The notes under the pieces: generated by a model | The model's database searches: none | What the model was told of the DNA's origin: nothing | Seen by the model: the letters and a program-made list of their open reading frames with translations, nothing else | NCBI RefSeq assembly: GCF_003285015.1 | Contig: NZ_QMFB01000013.1 | Location: 65,045-129,044 of the forward strand | Source of the DNA: Paenibacillus contaminans | GTDB taxonomy: Bacteria > Bacillota > Bacilli > Paenibacillales > NBRC-103111 | Length of the DNA stretch: 64,000 bases | Direction of reading: 5' to 3' | Shown: one piece after another, positions 53,056 to 61,713 of the stretch | Layout: each line of letters begins with the position of its first letter | How positions within the stretch are numbered: the first letter of the stretch is position 1 | Program-made: the position numbers and the translations under genes

Positions 53056-53220
53056 TAGGGCGTGTCTGAATACTCCGAAGGGAGCAGATTTTGCCGAATT
53101 TTTGTTCTATGCAAGGCGCATTTGTGAAGGCATATCGGAGGTATGTCAAGCAAACGGAACGAAGCAGAGGGCGAAAAGGCGGTGAAAGATGACCCTGAGT
53201 GAGTGTTCAGACACGCCTAA
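53056..53220. mobile_element. MITE-like element with ~18-bp terminal inverted repeats, 165 bp
   Basis: The left end AGGGCGTGTCTGAATACTC and the right end GAGTGTTCAGACACGCCTA are near-perfect complements (one mismatch plus one base slip). The interior encodes no protein. The right end touches the stop codon of the SDR gene. A flanking TA may be the target duplication. Confidence 0.65.
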
Positions 53221-54018
53221 TTACCAGCTCGTCCAGCCGCCGTCTACCGCCAGGTTATGACCCGTCACATAACGCGATGCTTCCGAAGCGAGAAACACGA
53301 TCGGCCCCTTAATATCGTCGTCGTCGCCGAATCGGCCGAGCGGCGTCAGTCTTTTGTAGTTGTCGACAAATTCGCCCCGCTGCACATCGTTTTCCACGCC
53401 GGGATTGTACCCGCCCGGACTGATGCAATTGGCGCGGATGTTATAGCGGCCGTAGTAATTCGCCAGCCATTTCGTCATCCCGACCATGCCCCATTTGGCG
53501 TACGTATACTCAATGCCGCTCGACATGCCGGTATCGCCGTATACGGGAAAATGCGGTCCAACCGTTCCCTGGATGGAGCCGATATTAATGATATTGCCTT
53601 TGCGGCGGGGAACCATCGTTTTGACGACTTCCCTCGTAATCAGCATCGTACCCGTCCCGTTGACATGCTGCGCCGCTTCCCAGCCTTCTTGGGTCGTCTT
53701 CTCCAAATCGTTCAAGCCGACGCGGGACACGGAGTTGTTGACCAGGATATCGATTTGCTTAAAACGCTCGATCACTTCGGCGACGAATTTGCAAATATTC
53801 GCCTCGTCCCCCAAATCCAACTGCATCCCGTATGCCTGATGTCCCGCTTCTTGCAGCTTCGCTGCCGCCTGCTCGCAATTTTCAGCATTCCGGGAAGCGA
53901 TAATGACCGTCGCCCCCGCTTCGCAAAGCGCTTGTGAGATGTGCGCGCCATAAAGACCTGAGCCGCCGGTGACGATCGCAATTTGCCCTTCAAGATCGAA
54001 CAGCTGTTTCGTATGCAT
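53221..54018 (-). CDS. Short-chain dehydrogenase/reductase, 265 residues
   Basis: This is a classical SDR. The cofactor motif TGGSGLYG lies at 17-24, 'NNSVSR' replaces the usual NNAG, the catalytic serine is S148 in 'NIGSIQG', and the YxxxK pair is Y171/K175. 'NCISPGGYNPG' and 'ASRYVTGHNLAVDGGW' are typical C-terminal blocks. Sugar or polyol oxidation is likely given the neighbours (gluconate-5-dehydrogenase-like), but the substrate cannot be read from the sequence. The start has GGGGAG upstream. Confidence 0.9.
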   Translation of the reverse strand: MHTKQLFDLEGQIAIVTGGSGLYGAHISQALCEAGATVIIASRNAENCEQAAAKLQEAGHQAYGMQLDLGDEANICKFVAEVIERFKQIDILVNNSVSRVGLNDLEKTTQEGWEAAQHVNGTGTMLITREVVKTMVPRRKGNIINIGSIQGTVGPHFPVYGDTGMSSGIEYTYAKWGMVGMTKWLANYYGRYNIRANCISPGGYNPGVENDVQRGEFVDNYKRLTPLGRFGDDDDIKGPIVFLASEASRYVTGHNLAVDGGWTSW

Positions 54019-54347
54019 GAGTTCCCCACTCTCCCCTATTTGCGATACTTATTTCTGAATTCGGCTATATAGACCGAATAAGTAATATGGTATTACCAAT
54101 ATACTATAAACAACCGATGATTGCAGTAAATAAATTGATAAAACGAAGTTTGTCAGCCGACGTAACCAAGCACCCTACGCCGGGAGTCCCGCGCGGAGCG
54201 GAAATAGGCCACCCAATGCCTTTGCATCGTTAGCCGTATGATTGACCAACTCGCGCAACAAACAGCTCCTAAGAGGAGCTGTTTGTTGCGCGAGGCACGG
54301 ATCGAAAGAAAATAATCTTCTGGCATGAGTGCCTCGACCTTGCCGCT
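54019..54347. other. Intergenic with a perfect 21-bp inverted repeat
   Basis: Apart from the hairpin at 54250-54294 (listed separately) and the promoter side of the SDR gene, nothing was recognised. Confidence 0.4.
54250..54294 (-). repeat. Perfect 21-bp inverted repeat with a 3-nt loop
   Basis: The arms at 54250-54270 (CTCGCGCAACAAACAGCTCCT) are split here for reading as CTCGCGCAAC then AAACAGCTCCT, and 54274-54294 is the exact complement. There is no T run, so it is not a standard terminator, although it lies just after the Rpn-type gene. Confidence 0.75.
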
Positions 54348-55271
54348 CTACTTCGTATCTCGACTCAGTTGCTCTACTTCCTGCTCCGATAAACCTGTCG
54401 CCCGGGCAACCTTTGCCGGCTCGATCCCCATCGAAAGCAAATTTTGCGCGATTTCCTTTGCGGCTTTCTTTTCTCCTTCTTTTATGCCTGTTTTCATTCC
54501 TTCTTTCAGTCCTTCTTGTAATCCTTCTTGCATGCCTTCCTCACGGCCTGTCTGCTTCGCGGATGAAATGATACTGTTTCGCTCATACTTGGAAAATTCG
54601 CGCGCTTCGTACAAACGAATCGTCTCCTCGTCGCCGCTCAACCATTCCAGCCGATCTTCCGCTTTCTTGATTACCGGATCCATTCCGATCAACTCCTCCA
54701 ATTGGTCTTCCGCCAGCTTTTCCTCTAAAAACAACAACCATCGGTGCAGCGGGTTTTGCAAATCCTTCGTTATTTTGCGAAACTTCGGAAACTCGATAAA
54801 ATGAATCTCGATTATATCCGTCAGCATTTGCGTCTTATCGCGATCCTCATACAAATGAAACGAGCTGTGATACCGTTCCGTCTGCAAGAAAGAAAAGTTT
54901 AATAAATTTATGGTAATCGTCTTCTTAAGGTTTTCATATTGTTCTCCGGCTTTAATCGATTCCACGAACATTTTTCCCAGGTAAAACAAGGAGCGCTTCT
55001 CCATATGCTTCTGTTCCGCCACCTGAACCTCGACATTGATTTGCTCGTTCTCGATCGTTTCGGCACGGATGTCCAGTCTGCCCGTTTTATCGTCAATGAG
55101 TTCCTTGGTCAATTCCTTATTTTCGATAATGGTCAGATCGACGATCGGTTTGCCGCCCGATTCCAAAAATATCGCATTAAGCAGATGAATAAGCAAATCC
55201 TTTGTTTCCGCTTCCCCGAAAAGACGTTTGAAAATAAAATCGTTTTGCGGCTTAAAACGCTTACGGTTCAC
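54348..55271 (-). CDS. Rpn-family PD-(D/E)XK nuclease / recombination-promoting protein, 307 residues
   Basis: The N-terminus 'FKPQNDFIFKRLFGEAETKD' and the nuclease core 'GRLDIRAETIENEQINVEVQ' (D67, E81, Q83) identify the Rpn/PDDEXK_2 group. Proteins of this group were once called transposases and promote RecA-independent recombination through DNA cleavage. The C-terminal quarter has the 'EEGMQEGLQEGLKEGMKTG' run of repeated EG units usual in this family, then a basic helix that ends in 'GLSEQEVEQLSRDTK'. Length is normal and the gene appears intact. It sits between repeat-rich spacers, so it may be a recent acquisition. Confidence 0.88.
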   Translation of the reverse strand: MNRKRFKPQNDFIFKRLFGEAETKDLLIHLLNAIFLESGGKPIVDLTIIENKELTKELIDDKTGRLDIRAETIENEQINVEVQVAEQKHMEKRSLFYLGKMFVESIKAGEQYENLKKTITINLLNFSFLQTERYHSSFHLYEDRDKTQMLTDIIEIHFIEFPKFRKITKDLQNPLHRWLLFLEEKLAEDQLEELIGMDPVIKKAEDRLEWLSGDEETIRLYEAREFSKYERNSIISSAKQTGREEGMQEGLQEGLKEGMKTGIKEGEKKAAKEIAQNLLSMGIEPAKVARATGLSEQEVEQLSRDTK

Positions 55272-55536
55272 TGGTGATCCTCCTTTTCATTATAACATTT
55301 TTCGGCATAACAAGTATGGTCATGGTAGTTATACCTATTATACCAAACATATGTTCTTATTCGATTGCACCTTTATGCAAAGTTTTAAGAAGCTTCCTTC
55401 CCAGTGAGAAGACATCCCGATTTTGGGGCCCCCGGTTATCTCCAGTAATCGCTTCACATAAAGTAAGAAAAACAACCCAGAAGTTCACGAGGCACTGAAA
55501 GAACTTGTGGTTTAATAGGGGCCATGAAATGAAACA

Positions 55537-55586
55537 TAAAAAAGACGACCAATCCCCCATTATACAAGAGATGTGTCGTCTTTTTA
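55537..55586. terminator. Bidirectional hairpin
   Basis: AAAAAAGACGAC pairs with GTCGTCTTTTT across a loop of about 25 nt. Confidence 0.6.
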
Positions 55587-55670
55587 GTGTCAAATTGGCC
55601 TTGTAACTCATTCTTATAAGACCCGCAGATGACGCTACGTCATATCCGTGACTATGTTTTAGTTGGCGGC

Positions 55671-55906
55671 CATTGTATTCGAAATTTCATACCGTATACG
55701 GGACTTAGCTGTTCGTCTCGATGATTCTATGCGAAATTTCATACACAATTGGGTACTTTACGTTTTGTTCGACCATTCTATGTGAAATTTCATATAGATT
55801 ACGGTACTTGCGTTCATCCCGTTCATTCTATTTAAAATGTCATACACATTGGGTGAACTTTACTTTCCTCTCGATGATTCTGATCGAATTTGATATAGAT
55901 TTAAAC
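55671..55906. repeat. 51-bp direct tandem array, about 4.6 units
   Basis: Units begin at 55671, 55723, 55774, 55824 and 55876, so the spacings are 52, 51, 50 and 52 bp. The core of each is (C/G)ATTCTAT.(C/T)GAAATTTCATA, followed by a more variable part that ends near GTTCG or CTCGAT. Copies have drifted and the last is partial. Confidence 0.85.
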
Positions 55907-55955
55907 ACTCCATGCATCGCTGCGAATCAAATGGTACGGTCATTGTCCATCAAAA

Positions 55956-56015
55956 TAAAAAGCGGGGCCGTCCCAAGGTCCGTTCAACCTACCTACGGGA
56001 CAACTCCGCTTTTTC
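55956..56015 (-). terminator. Terminator of the Gfo/Idh-type gene
   Basis: Read leftward, AAAAAGCGG..GTCCCG and CGGGAC-like GGGACGG..CCGCTTTTT pair over about 60 nt, ending in a T run. It lies 75 bp after the stop at 56091. Confidence 0.75.
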
Positions 56016-56090
56016 TCATAAAATGAAACCGTCTTTCGGCAAAATCAAGGTACCGGCCCGCCTAATGGCCGTACCGATACCTGCACCGAA

Positions 56091-57335
56091 TTACAGGGTA
56101 AACATCTCTTCTTCAATCGTATAGAGCGAATAACGGCCAACTGGCGCCACTTCCCGCTTGATCCATTTGCCTTTGGTGAAATCCGGGATGCTGACCGGCG
56201 CGCTGCCAAGCGCGATGGACTCCTCGGACAATACGGTAATCGCCATCCATACCGCCGTATCGTACACGTCGATCGGCGTCTGCGTCCGGTTCGTCACGCT
56301 TTCGAGGAAGGCGCGAAGCACCAGATAGTCGATTCCGTCGTGCCCGCCGCGAACGCCCATCCGTATGTATTCCTTCCAGATCGGATGCTCGTATTGCTCG
56401 CGGTACGAGTTGAAAGATTCCCATGTATGCGCCGGGCTTCTGCCTTCGATATGGATCGAATTGTTGTCTTCCATCCAAATCCCTTTGGTGCCTTGCACTC
56501 TCCCCGCTCTCGAGTACGGCCGAGGCAGCGTCGTGTCGTGGATGATCTGAATCGTCTCGCCGCCGGCGCACTTGATCATCGTCGTCACGATATCGCCTTG
56601 GGCGAACTCCATTTTGGCGAGCGGAGCGTTCTCTCCGAATTGCTCCGCAGCCCAATGCTTGATCCCCCGGGCTTTGGAAGCCATCGAAGTCAGCGATACA
56701 AGCCGGTTGCCCCGGTTGATGCCGAGCGTCTTCGAAACCGGTCCCAGCCCGTGAATCGGGTAAAGCTCCCCGTTGCGGTGCAAATAATTGTGGTAGCGGT
56801 TATGTTTGGTTTGCTCGCCCAGAGCGACTTCATCACGCAAGTCATGCTCGTAGCCGCACGCGCAGTGAATCAGCTCGCCCAAGAGTCCCTGCTTCACCAT
56901 ATTGAAAACCGCAAGCTCGTCGCGGCCGTAGCAGCAGTTTTCGAGCAGCATGCACGGCACTCCGGTCTGCTCCGAGGTGCGTACCAGCTCCCAGCATTCC
57001 TCCAAGGAAGCGGCTCCGCCTACTTCGATACCGGCATATTTGCCCGCTTTCATCGCCGCAACGGCGATCTCCGCATGCGTAATCCATGTCGTCGCGATAA
57101 TAACGCCTTCCACGTCTTCGCGGACGAGCAGCTCCTTATAATCCGCGTAAACATCCGCTTTCGGACGGCCCGCCCGATCGAAAAGCTCAAGCGCAAGCTG
57201 CAGCCGCTCCTCGTACAAATCGCAGACAGCGGTTATTTCCACGTCCTCCATGTCCAGAAGAGTCGAAAGCAGCCCTCTCCCTCGTCCGCCAAGCCCGATA
57301 ACACCTATCTTTACTTTTTTCAAGACATTTACCAT
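56091..57335 (-). CDS. Gfo/Idh/MocA family protein resembling GH109, 414 residues
   Basis: The Rossmann motif is 'IGVIGLGGRGRG' (10-21). The usual catalytic EKP of sugar dehydrogenases is replaced by 'IEVGGA' (103-108). 'LLENCCYGRDELAV' and 'IHGLGPVSKTLGINRGNR' (194-211), with H195, strongly recall GH109. GH109 glycosidases cleave via an NAD-dependent redox mechanism and were described as alpha-N-acetylgalactosaminidases. It could therefore be a glycosidase rather than a dehydrogenase. There is no signal peptide, whereas many GH109 members carry a Tat signal. The start has an AGGAG box. It lies downstream of a galactonate-dehydratase-like gene and may share its operon. Confidence 0.8.
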   Translation of the reverse strand: MVNVLKKVKIGVIGLGGRGRGLLSTLLDMEDVEITAVCDLYEERLQLALELFDRAGRPKADVYADYKELLVREDVEGVIIATTWITHAEIAVAAMKAGKYAGIEVGGAASLEECWELVRTSEQTGVPCMLLENCCYGRDELAVFNMVKQGLLGELIHCACGYEHDLRDEVALGEQTKHNRYHNYLHRNGELYPIHGLGPVSKTLGINRGNRLVSLTSMASKARGIKHWAAEQFGENAPLAKMEFAQGDIVTTMIKCAGGETIQIIHDTTLPRPYSRAGRVQGTKGIWMEDNNSIHIEGRSPAHTWESFNSYREQYEHPIWKEYIRMGVRGGHDGIDYLVLRAFLESVTNRTQTPIDVYDTAVWMAITVLSEESIALGSAPVSIPDFTKGKWIKREVAPVGRYSLYTIEEEMFTL

Positions 57336-57397
57336 GCCGCTTCATCTCCTGTTTGAACAAGTACCTTCGACATCATTATGTCTTGATTGTCATGAAA

Positions 57398-57411
57398 TGT
57401 AAACGATAAAG
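57398..57411 (+). promoter_or_regulatory. Weak cre-like box upstream of the Gfo/Idh-type gene
   Basis: TGTAAACGATAAAG keeps the TGTAAACG half of the cre consensus but departs from it at three of the remaining positions. Confidence 0.25.
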
Positions 57412-57456
57412 AAGTATAGTTTGGCATTTTTAAGTACATAACGTGCGCCCCGCTTA

Positions 57457-58590
57457 CTACCACTCCGCAAACGAACCGTCCTCATAATAAAGTCGAGGCG
57501 TATCCCAAGTACCGTCATATTTTCGTTCGGCCAAAGCATCTTCATCGACTTCAATGCCCAAGCCGGCGCCGGTCGGTACATCGATATATCCGTCTTGAAT
57601 GACGAACGGCTTCTTCAAGTATCCCTCGCCCAAATCCCAGCCTTCCGCCATTGAAGGATGCTCCTGAATGAGAAAATTCGGCGTGCAAGCATCGAGCTGC
57701 AAACAAGAAGCAAGCGAGATCGGACCGAGCGGATTATGCGGCGCAATGGATCCGTAGTACACCTCGGCCATTGCGGCTATTTTTTTCGCTTCAAAAATGC
57801 CTCCGGCATGGCACAGATCAGGCTGCACGATGGACACCGCCTGCTTCTCCAGCGCTTCCCGGAACCCCCAGCGCGTAAACAACCGCTCGCCCGCCGCAAT
57901 CGGCACAGTAGTGGATTGGGCAATGCGCACCATCGTATCGACATTGTCCGGAAGACAGGGCTCCTCGATGAACATCGGATAATACGGCTCGAACGCCTGC
58001 GCCAGTCGGATCGCCATCGCCGGGCTGACGCGGCCGTGAAAATCGATGGCGATATCGATCCCGCTTCCTGCCGCCTCGCGGATTGCTGCCAGTTTGGCAA
58101 CCTGGCTCTCAACAAAGCGCAGCGTATCGACTTGTCGCACCGGAGCATCGATACCGATCTTGATCGCGCTGAACCCGGTTTCTATGCGGCGCATCGCATT
58201 GGCTGCGCATTCCTCCGGTGTTACGCCCCCGCTATGGCAATACATTCTGATTTTATCGCGGCAGCGGCCGCCGAGCATTTCATAGACGGGCATATTGTAG
58301 TATTTGCCTTTAATATCCCACAGCGCCTGCTCGATTCCGCTGATTGCGCTCACCAGAACCGGACCGCCGCGGTAGAAGCTGCTTCTGTACATCACCTGCC
58401 AGTGATGCTCAATCTTTAACGGGTCTTCCCCGATCAGATATCGCTTCAGCTCTTCTACAGCGGTCGCTACGGTTAACGCCCTGCCTTCCACGATCGGTTC
58501 GCCCCAGCCTGAGATGCCTTCGTCCGTCTCCACCTTCAGAAACAGCCAGCGCGGCTTCACATGGAACAGCTTCATCGCCGTTATTTTCAT
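57457..58590 (-). CDS. dgoD: D-galactonate dehydratase-like enolase-superfamily enzyme, 377 residues
   Basis: This is a mandelate-racemase-type enolase. By position and motif it carries the galactonate dehydratase set: D183 and H185 in 'IDFHGRVSP', metal ligands E209 ('FIEEP') and E235 ('AAGERL'), and H285 in 'APHNPLGPISLASCLQ'. H185 and H285 are the acid/base pair known from DgoD, which converts D-galactonate to 2-keto-3-deoxygalactonate. 'NFLIQEHPSM' and 'VPTGAGLGIEVDEDAL' also fit. The start has GGGAGGAGAAG. The gene lies between an SDR, which could supply an aldonate, and the Gfo/Idh-type gene. A closely related acid-sugar substrate cannot be excluded. Confidence 0.8.
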   Translation of the reverse strand: MKITAMKLFHVKPRWLFLKVETDEGISGWGEPIVEGRALTVATAVEELKRYLIGEDPLKIEHHWQVMYRSSFYRGGPVLVSAISGIEQALWDIKGKYYNMPVYEMLGGRCRDKIRMYCHSGGVTPEECAANAMRRIETGFSAIKIGIDAPVRQVDTLRFVESQVAKLAAIREAAGSGIDIAIDFHGRVSPAMAIRLAQAFEPYYPMFIEEPCLPDNVDTMVRIAQSTTVPIAAGERLFTRWGFREALEKQAVSIVQPDLCHAGGIFEAKKIAAMAEVYYGSIAPHNPLGPISLASCLQLDACTPNFLIQEHPSMAEGWDLGEGYLKKPFVIQDGYIDVPTGAGLGIEVDEDALAERKYDGTWDTPRLYYEDGSFAEW

Positions 58591-58614
58591 TTCCGCTTCT
58601 CCTCCCGAACCCGA

Positions 58615-59385
58615 TTAACTGCGATCCGCCCATACGGGCAGCAGCGCACCGCCATCCACCTCAAGCGTTGTACCGGTAATATAACCGGCGCTTTCCGATG
58701 CCAAGTATACGACAGCTTCCCCAATTTCCTGAGGCGTTGCAAATCTGCCGAGCGGAATACGCTCCGTAATCCGATCGATCAACGGCTTCACCTGCGGCAT
58801 CTGCTCCTCAAGCCGCTCGATCATCGTGTAACCGGGCGCAACGCCGGCCACGCGAATGCCGTGAACAGCCAAATCAAGCGCCATATTTTTAGTCAATTTG
58901 TTTACCGCCGCTTTGACTGCTGCATACACCGTCGAATCGCTCCAGTTTCCGCTTGCATGGTTGGAGCTAATATGTATAATCGTCCCCTTGATGCCCAATT
59001 CGACCATCAGACGTGCCGCCCGCTGCGAGCAAAAGTAAAGTCCTTTGAAATCGGTGTTCACCACCTCATCGAACAATTCCGGTGTCATTTCCAGAAACGG
59101 CTTCATACGCGTAATACCGGAATTATTGACGTGTAGGTCAAGCCGCTCGAAGCAAGCCGTGAATTGGGCAAACAAAGCCTCTATGCCGTCCAAGGTCGAA
59201 ATATCGGCTTGGAGCAGCTCGGCTCGGCGGCCGACCGACTCAATCTCGCGGGCAGTCTCCTCTGCCATGACAGCGCTTTGATGAAAATGTACTCCGATGT
59301 CGTATCCCGCCCTGGCCAAGGCTATGGCAATCCCCTTACCGATTCCTCTTCCGGCGCCTGTTACCAGAGCTACTTTTGAACTCAT
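58615..59385 (-). CDS. Short-chain dehydrogenase/reductase, 256 residues
   Basis: This is a classical SDR with TGAGRGIG at 9-16, 'NNSG' at 87-90, S140 in 'IIHISSNHASG', Y154 and K158 (YxxxK), and the C-terminal 'GYITGTTLEVDGGALL'. The active-site set is complete. It precedes the galactonate-dehydratase-like gene by 24 bp and is surely co-transcribed with it, so oxidation of a sugar to the lactone or aldonate that the dehydratase uses is an attractive role. This is inference. The start has AAAGGAGGG. Confidence 0.9.
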   Translation of the reverse strand: MSSKVALVTGAGRGIGKGIAIALARAGYDIGVHFHQSAVMAEETAREIESVGRRAELLQADISTLDGIEALFAQFTACFERLDLHVNNSGITRMKPFLEMTPELFDEVVNTDFKGLYFCSQRAARLMVELGIKGTIIHISSNHASGNWSDSTVYAAVKAAVNKLTKNMALDLAVHGIRVAGVAPGYTMIERLEEQMPQVKPLIDRITERIPLGRFATPQEIGEAVVYLASESAGYITGTTLEVDGGALLPVWADRS

Positions 59386-59440
59386 TCCTTTCCCTCCTTT
59401 CCGTCTGACTTCTCAGGTTTAACTTCCCCATGTCAACCTA

Positions 59441-61693
59441 CTAGGACTCGATGCTTCCGGCTCCTTTCCACGTGCCGAGCGTCGTCGCTCCAGGAGAGTC
59501 GTTTACGCAAACGTAGCGCATGAAGCTGCCGGCGGAAGGCAATACAGCCTCATAATAATCGCCGCGTCTATCGCCGAAATATCGGGGCGCGGTTGGGGCA
59601 GCCTCGCTTTTCCCGGCATAATTCCACGGTACTATTGTATTTTTCAGTTTGAAGAAATAGGTTTCCTCGGCAGAAGACAGCTTGATTTTCCCATGAACGC
59701 TATTTGCGTTGTAGGCGATCGGCATATTCTCATTCACTTCTCCGACCGAGTAATCGAAGCGGCAAAAATCCGACCCGTTTGGCTCATGACCGGAATAAGG
59801 AGAGAGCCATCCGGAAACCTCTCCGGTAAACGCCATTTTCTCCGGAGTAAGGGGTTTGTAAAAAACGAAAGCATGCGTGTACTTAACGTTTACAAATTTG
59901 TTGCCGGTTAACGAAATCATTCCGATACGCTGGTTCCAAGCCTCATCTACGTTATCGAGATGAACGACCGGACGGGCATCTTCGCCTGCGAAGCCGCAAT
60001 TGACGAATAAGTTCCCGTCGAAATCATATCTGGCGGGAGCATGGTATAACGCTCGGATTACAGCCCCTTGGTACCCTGTAACTTTATTGCCTTTAAACGT
60101 GACGGAGTCATATTTGCCGCCTTCAAATATGGAGTTTTCCCCCTTGTTGTAAATCGACCAATCGGCATCCGGCGCAAACTGTTCGAACTCGTTGTTGAGA
60201 ATATTGACTTCCGTATAATTACCGGACGACGGGGTTACATAAGCAAATTGATACATGGTGGCCCCCACGGCGGTGTTCACTCTGCCGGGAGAAGGCCTGA
60301 CGCTGCGATTCGTAATTTTGTTCTCATAAAAATCGACTACCAATCGGCTGCCGGCTGCAGCATCGATGTTCAAGCCGAAACCGACTTCGTTGAAGGTGTT
60401 TCCATACACGGAAACGTTGACGCTGTCCTTGCCGAAAGCCGCGCGAACCATTCCCGTATTATAACTGTCAACCAGGTTTCCGAATACGAGACCATGCCGG
60501 CCGTGAATTTCCAAAGCCGTGCTTTCGTAGCTGGTGCGGCCGCCCCGCCCGATAAACCGGTTGCCCGATATGATATAATGATCGGCCAAGCAGTATATCG
60601 TGGAGTGATCGTTGATATGGTCATTGCCGGTTAATGTGCCTCCATTAAACGTAAATAAGCAGTCAACCACCTCGGCTCCATCGACAGCCCGGTCGAACAC
60701 GACGGTCTGATGCCCCGGATTTTTATCGAACCATACATTTCTGACGCTGAAGTTTTTACCGCCGAGAAACCAAATGCCGGGGCACAAGGACTGACTTCCA
60801 TAAGTATTTAACGGAGGGAGCAGGTTGTTCTCGCCGTTGAAATCGATCTTCAAATCTTGGACGCTAAAATTTTCGATGCTGTAGTTTCCGGCGTCGCTGA
60901 ATACCATGAATCCTTTCGTTTGATATTCGGATGCATTAGTCGCTACGAGTCCGCCCGCTACTTTCAGTATCGTGCTCCAGCCCTGCCCCTTGATACGTAC
61001 GTTGCTTTTCCCCTTCAGCAGCATCCAATAAGGCTCCGTCCATCCCCAAGGCATAGTAACGATTGCATGCTCAAGCCCATCCAACAAGGCCGTGCCGGAC
61101 GGGAACTCCACCGTCCCGCCGCCGATGCCGGAAACGTAATCGATAGCAGCTTGAATGGCCGCCTTGTCGTTGGTCACCCCGTCGATCCGCGCGCCGAAGT
61201 GTACGGGAGATATCGACTCCTCCGTCAGCCTCACCAGGCAGCCTTGCCCGCTGCCGTTCGTCTCGCCCGTTCCTTTCAAAAAATTGGTCAGCACCGTCTG
61301 CTGCCCGTTCCAGGGAACGGAGACGCTGAACACCGTCCCGCCGTTATGATCGGATTTCGGGCGGCTGGCGTCGTAGTACAACCAGCCGCCGCCGGTATCC
61401 GTACCGGGGTGATACCCGAAAAGCTTGATTAGCTGCCCGTCCTCCAAATCCTTCTGCTTCAATTGCGAAATATCGGCCACGCTGTCGATTGCACCGCCCA
61501 GCAGCTCATCGCTGCCTTTGTTCTTTTTCTTGGCGTAGCTCGTGCCGCCGGGGAATAACGTGCCAACCGCTGCGGAAGCGCCTGCGATCCCGATCGCGGC
61601 CAGCATTTTTCTCCGGCTGAGCAGCATCCCTTGTTCGCCATTCTTGCCCCAAGAAGAATCAGATTGACGTTGCTTTTCATTCCGTTCCGACAT
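59441..61693 (-). CDS. Tat-exported right-handed beta-helix protein (pectate-lyase superfamily), 750 residues
   Basis: A long N-region precedes a twin-arginine signal 'LSRRKMLAAIGIAGASAA' (about 25-43) and a cleavable stretch to about residue 55. Then comes an N-terminal domain often seen in tailspike-like proteins ('GQLIKLFGYHPGTDTGGG'). The beta-helix begins at 'HFGARIDGVTNDKAAIQAAI' and 'GGTVEFPSGTALLDG' (PF12708-like) and continues with many N-rich turns such as 'VSVYGNTFNEVGFGLNID'. The C-terminal part ends with 'RYVCVNDSPGATTLGTWKGAG', a unit similar to the end of the beta-helix protein at 14241. It is probably a secreted polysaccharide lyase, hydrolase or binding protein. The start has GGGAGG. 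Confidence 0.82.
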   Translation of the reverse strand: MSERNEKQRQSDSSWGKNGEQGMLLSRRKMLAAIGIAGASAAVGTLFPGGTSYAKKKNKGSDELLGGAIDSVADISQLKQKDLEDGQLIKLFGYHPGTDTGGGWLYYDASRPKSDHNGGTVFSVSVPWNGQQTVLTNFLKGTGETNGSGQGCLVRLTEESISPVHFGARIDGVTNDKAAIQAAIDYVSGIGGGTVEFPSGTALLDGLEHAIVTMPWGWTEPYWMLLKGKSNVRIKGQGWSTILKVAGGLVATNASEYQTKGFMVFSDAGNYSIENFSVQDLKIDFNGENNLLPPLNTYGSQSLCPGIWFLGGKNFSVRNVWFDKNPGHQTVVFDRAVDGAEVVDCLFTFNGGTLTGNDHINDHSTIYCLADHYIISGNRFIGRGGRTSYESTALEIHGRHGLVFGNLVDSYNTGMVRAAFGKDSVNVSVYGNTFNEVGFGLNIDAAAGSRLVVDFYENKITNRSVRPSPGRVNTAVGATMYQFAYVTPSSGNYTEVNILNNEFEQFAPDADWSIYNKGENSIFEGGKYDSVTFKGNKVTGYQGAVIRALYHAPARYDFDGNLFVNCGFAGEDARPVVHLDNVDEAWNQRIGMISLTGNKFVNVKYTHAFVFYKPLTPEKMAFTGEVSGWLSPYSGHEPNGSDFCRFDYSVGEVNENMPIAYNANSVHGKIKLSSAEETYFFKLKNTIVPWNYAGKSEAAPTAPRYFGDRRGDYYEAVLPSAGSFMRYVCVNDSPGATTLGTWKGAGSIES

Positions 61694-61713
61694 ATCATTG
61701 CCTCCCGTTTATC

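Larger units (their letters stand above)
55272..56090. other. Long gene-free region with a tandem array and two terminators
   Basis: About 820 bp without a supported gene. It contains the hairpin at 55537-55586, the 51-bp array at 55671-55906 and the terminator at 55956-56015, each listed separately. A fragment read leftward at about 55370-55440 ('FSLGRKLLKTLHKGAIE') might be a transposase relic, but it is too short to call. Confidence 0.5.

Noticed and set aside
54348..55271. Rpn-type gene as an active insertion-sequence transposase
   Set aside because: The family label is historical. No terminal inverted repeats or target duplications flank the gene, and the nuclease fold is PD-(D/E)XK.
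55357..55611. 84-residue leftward frame ending 'KLLKTLHKGAIE', possibly a transposase C-terminus
   Set aside because: The match is from memory to a very short stretch, the rest of the frame looks random, and no terminal inverted repeats were found.
55671..55906. 51-bp array as a CRISPR array
   Set aside because: Units are continuous and drifted, with no constant repeat alternating with unique spacers.
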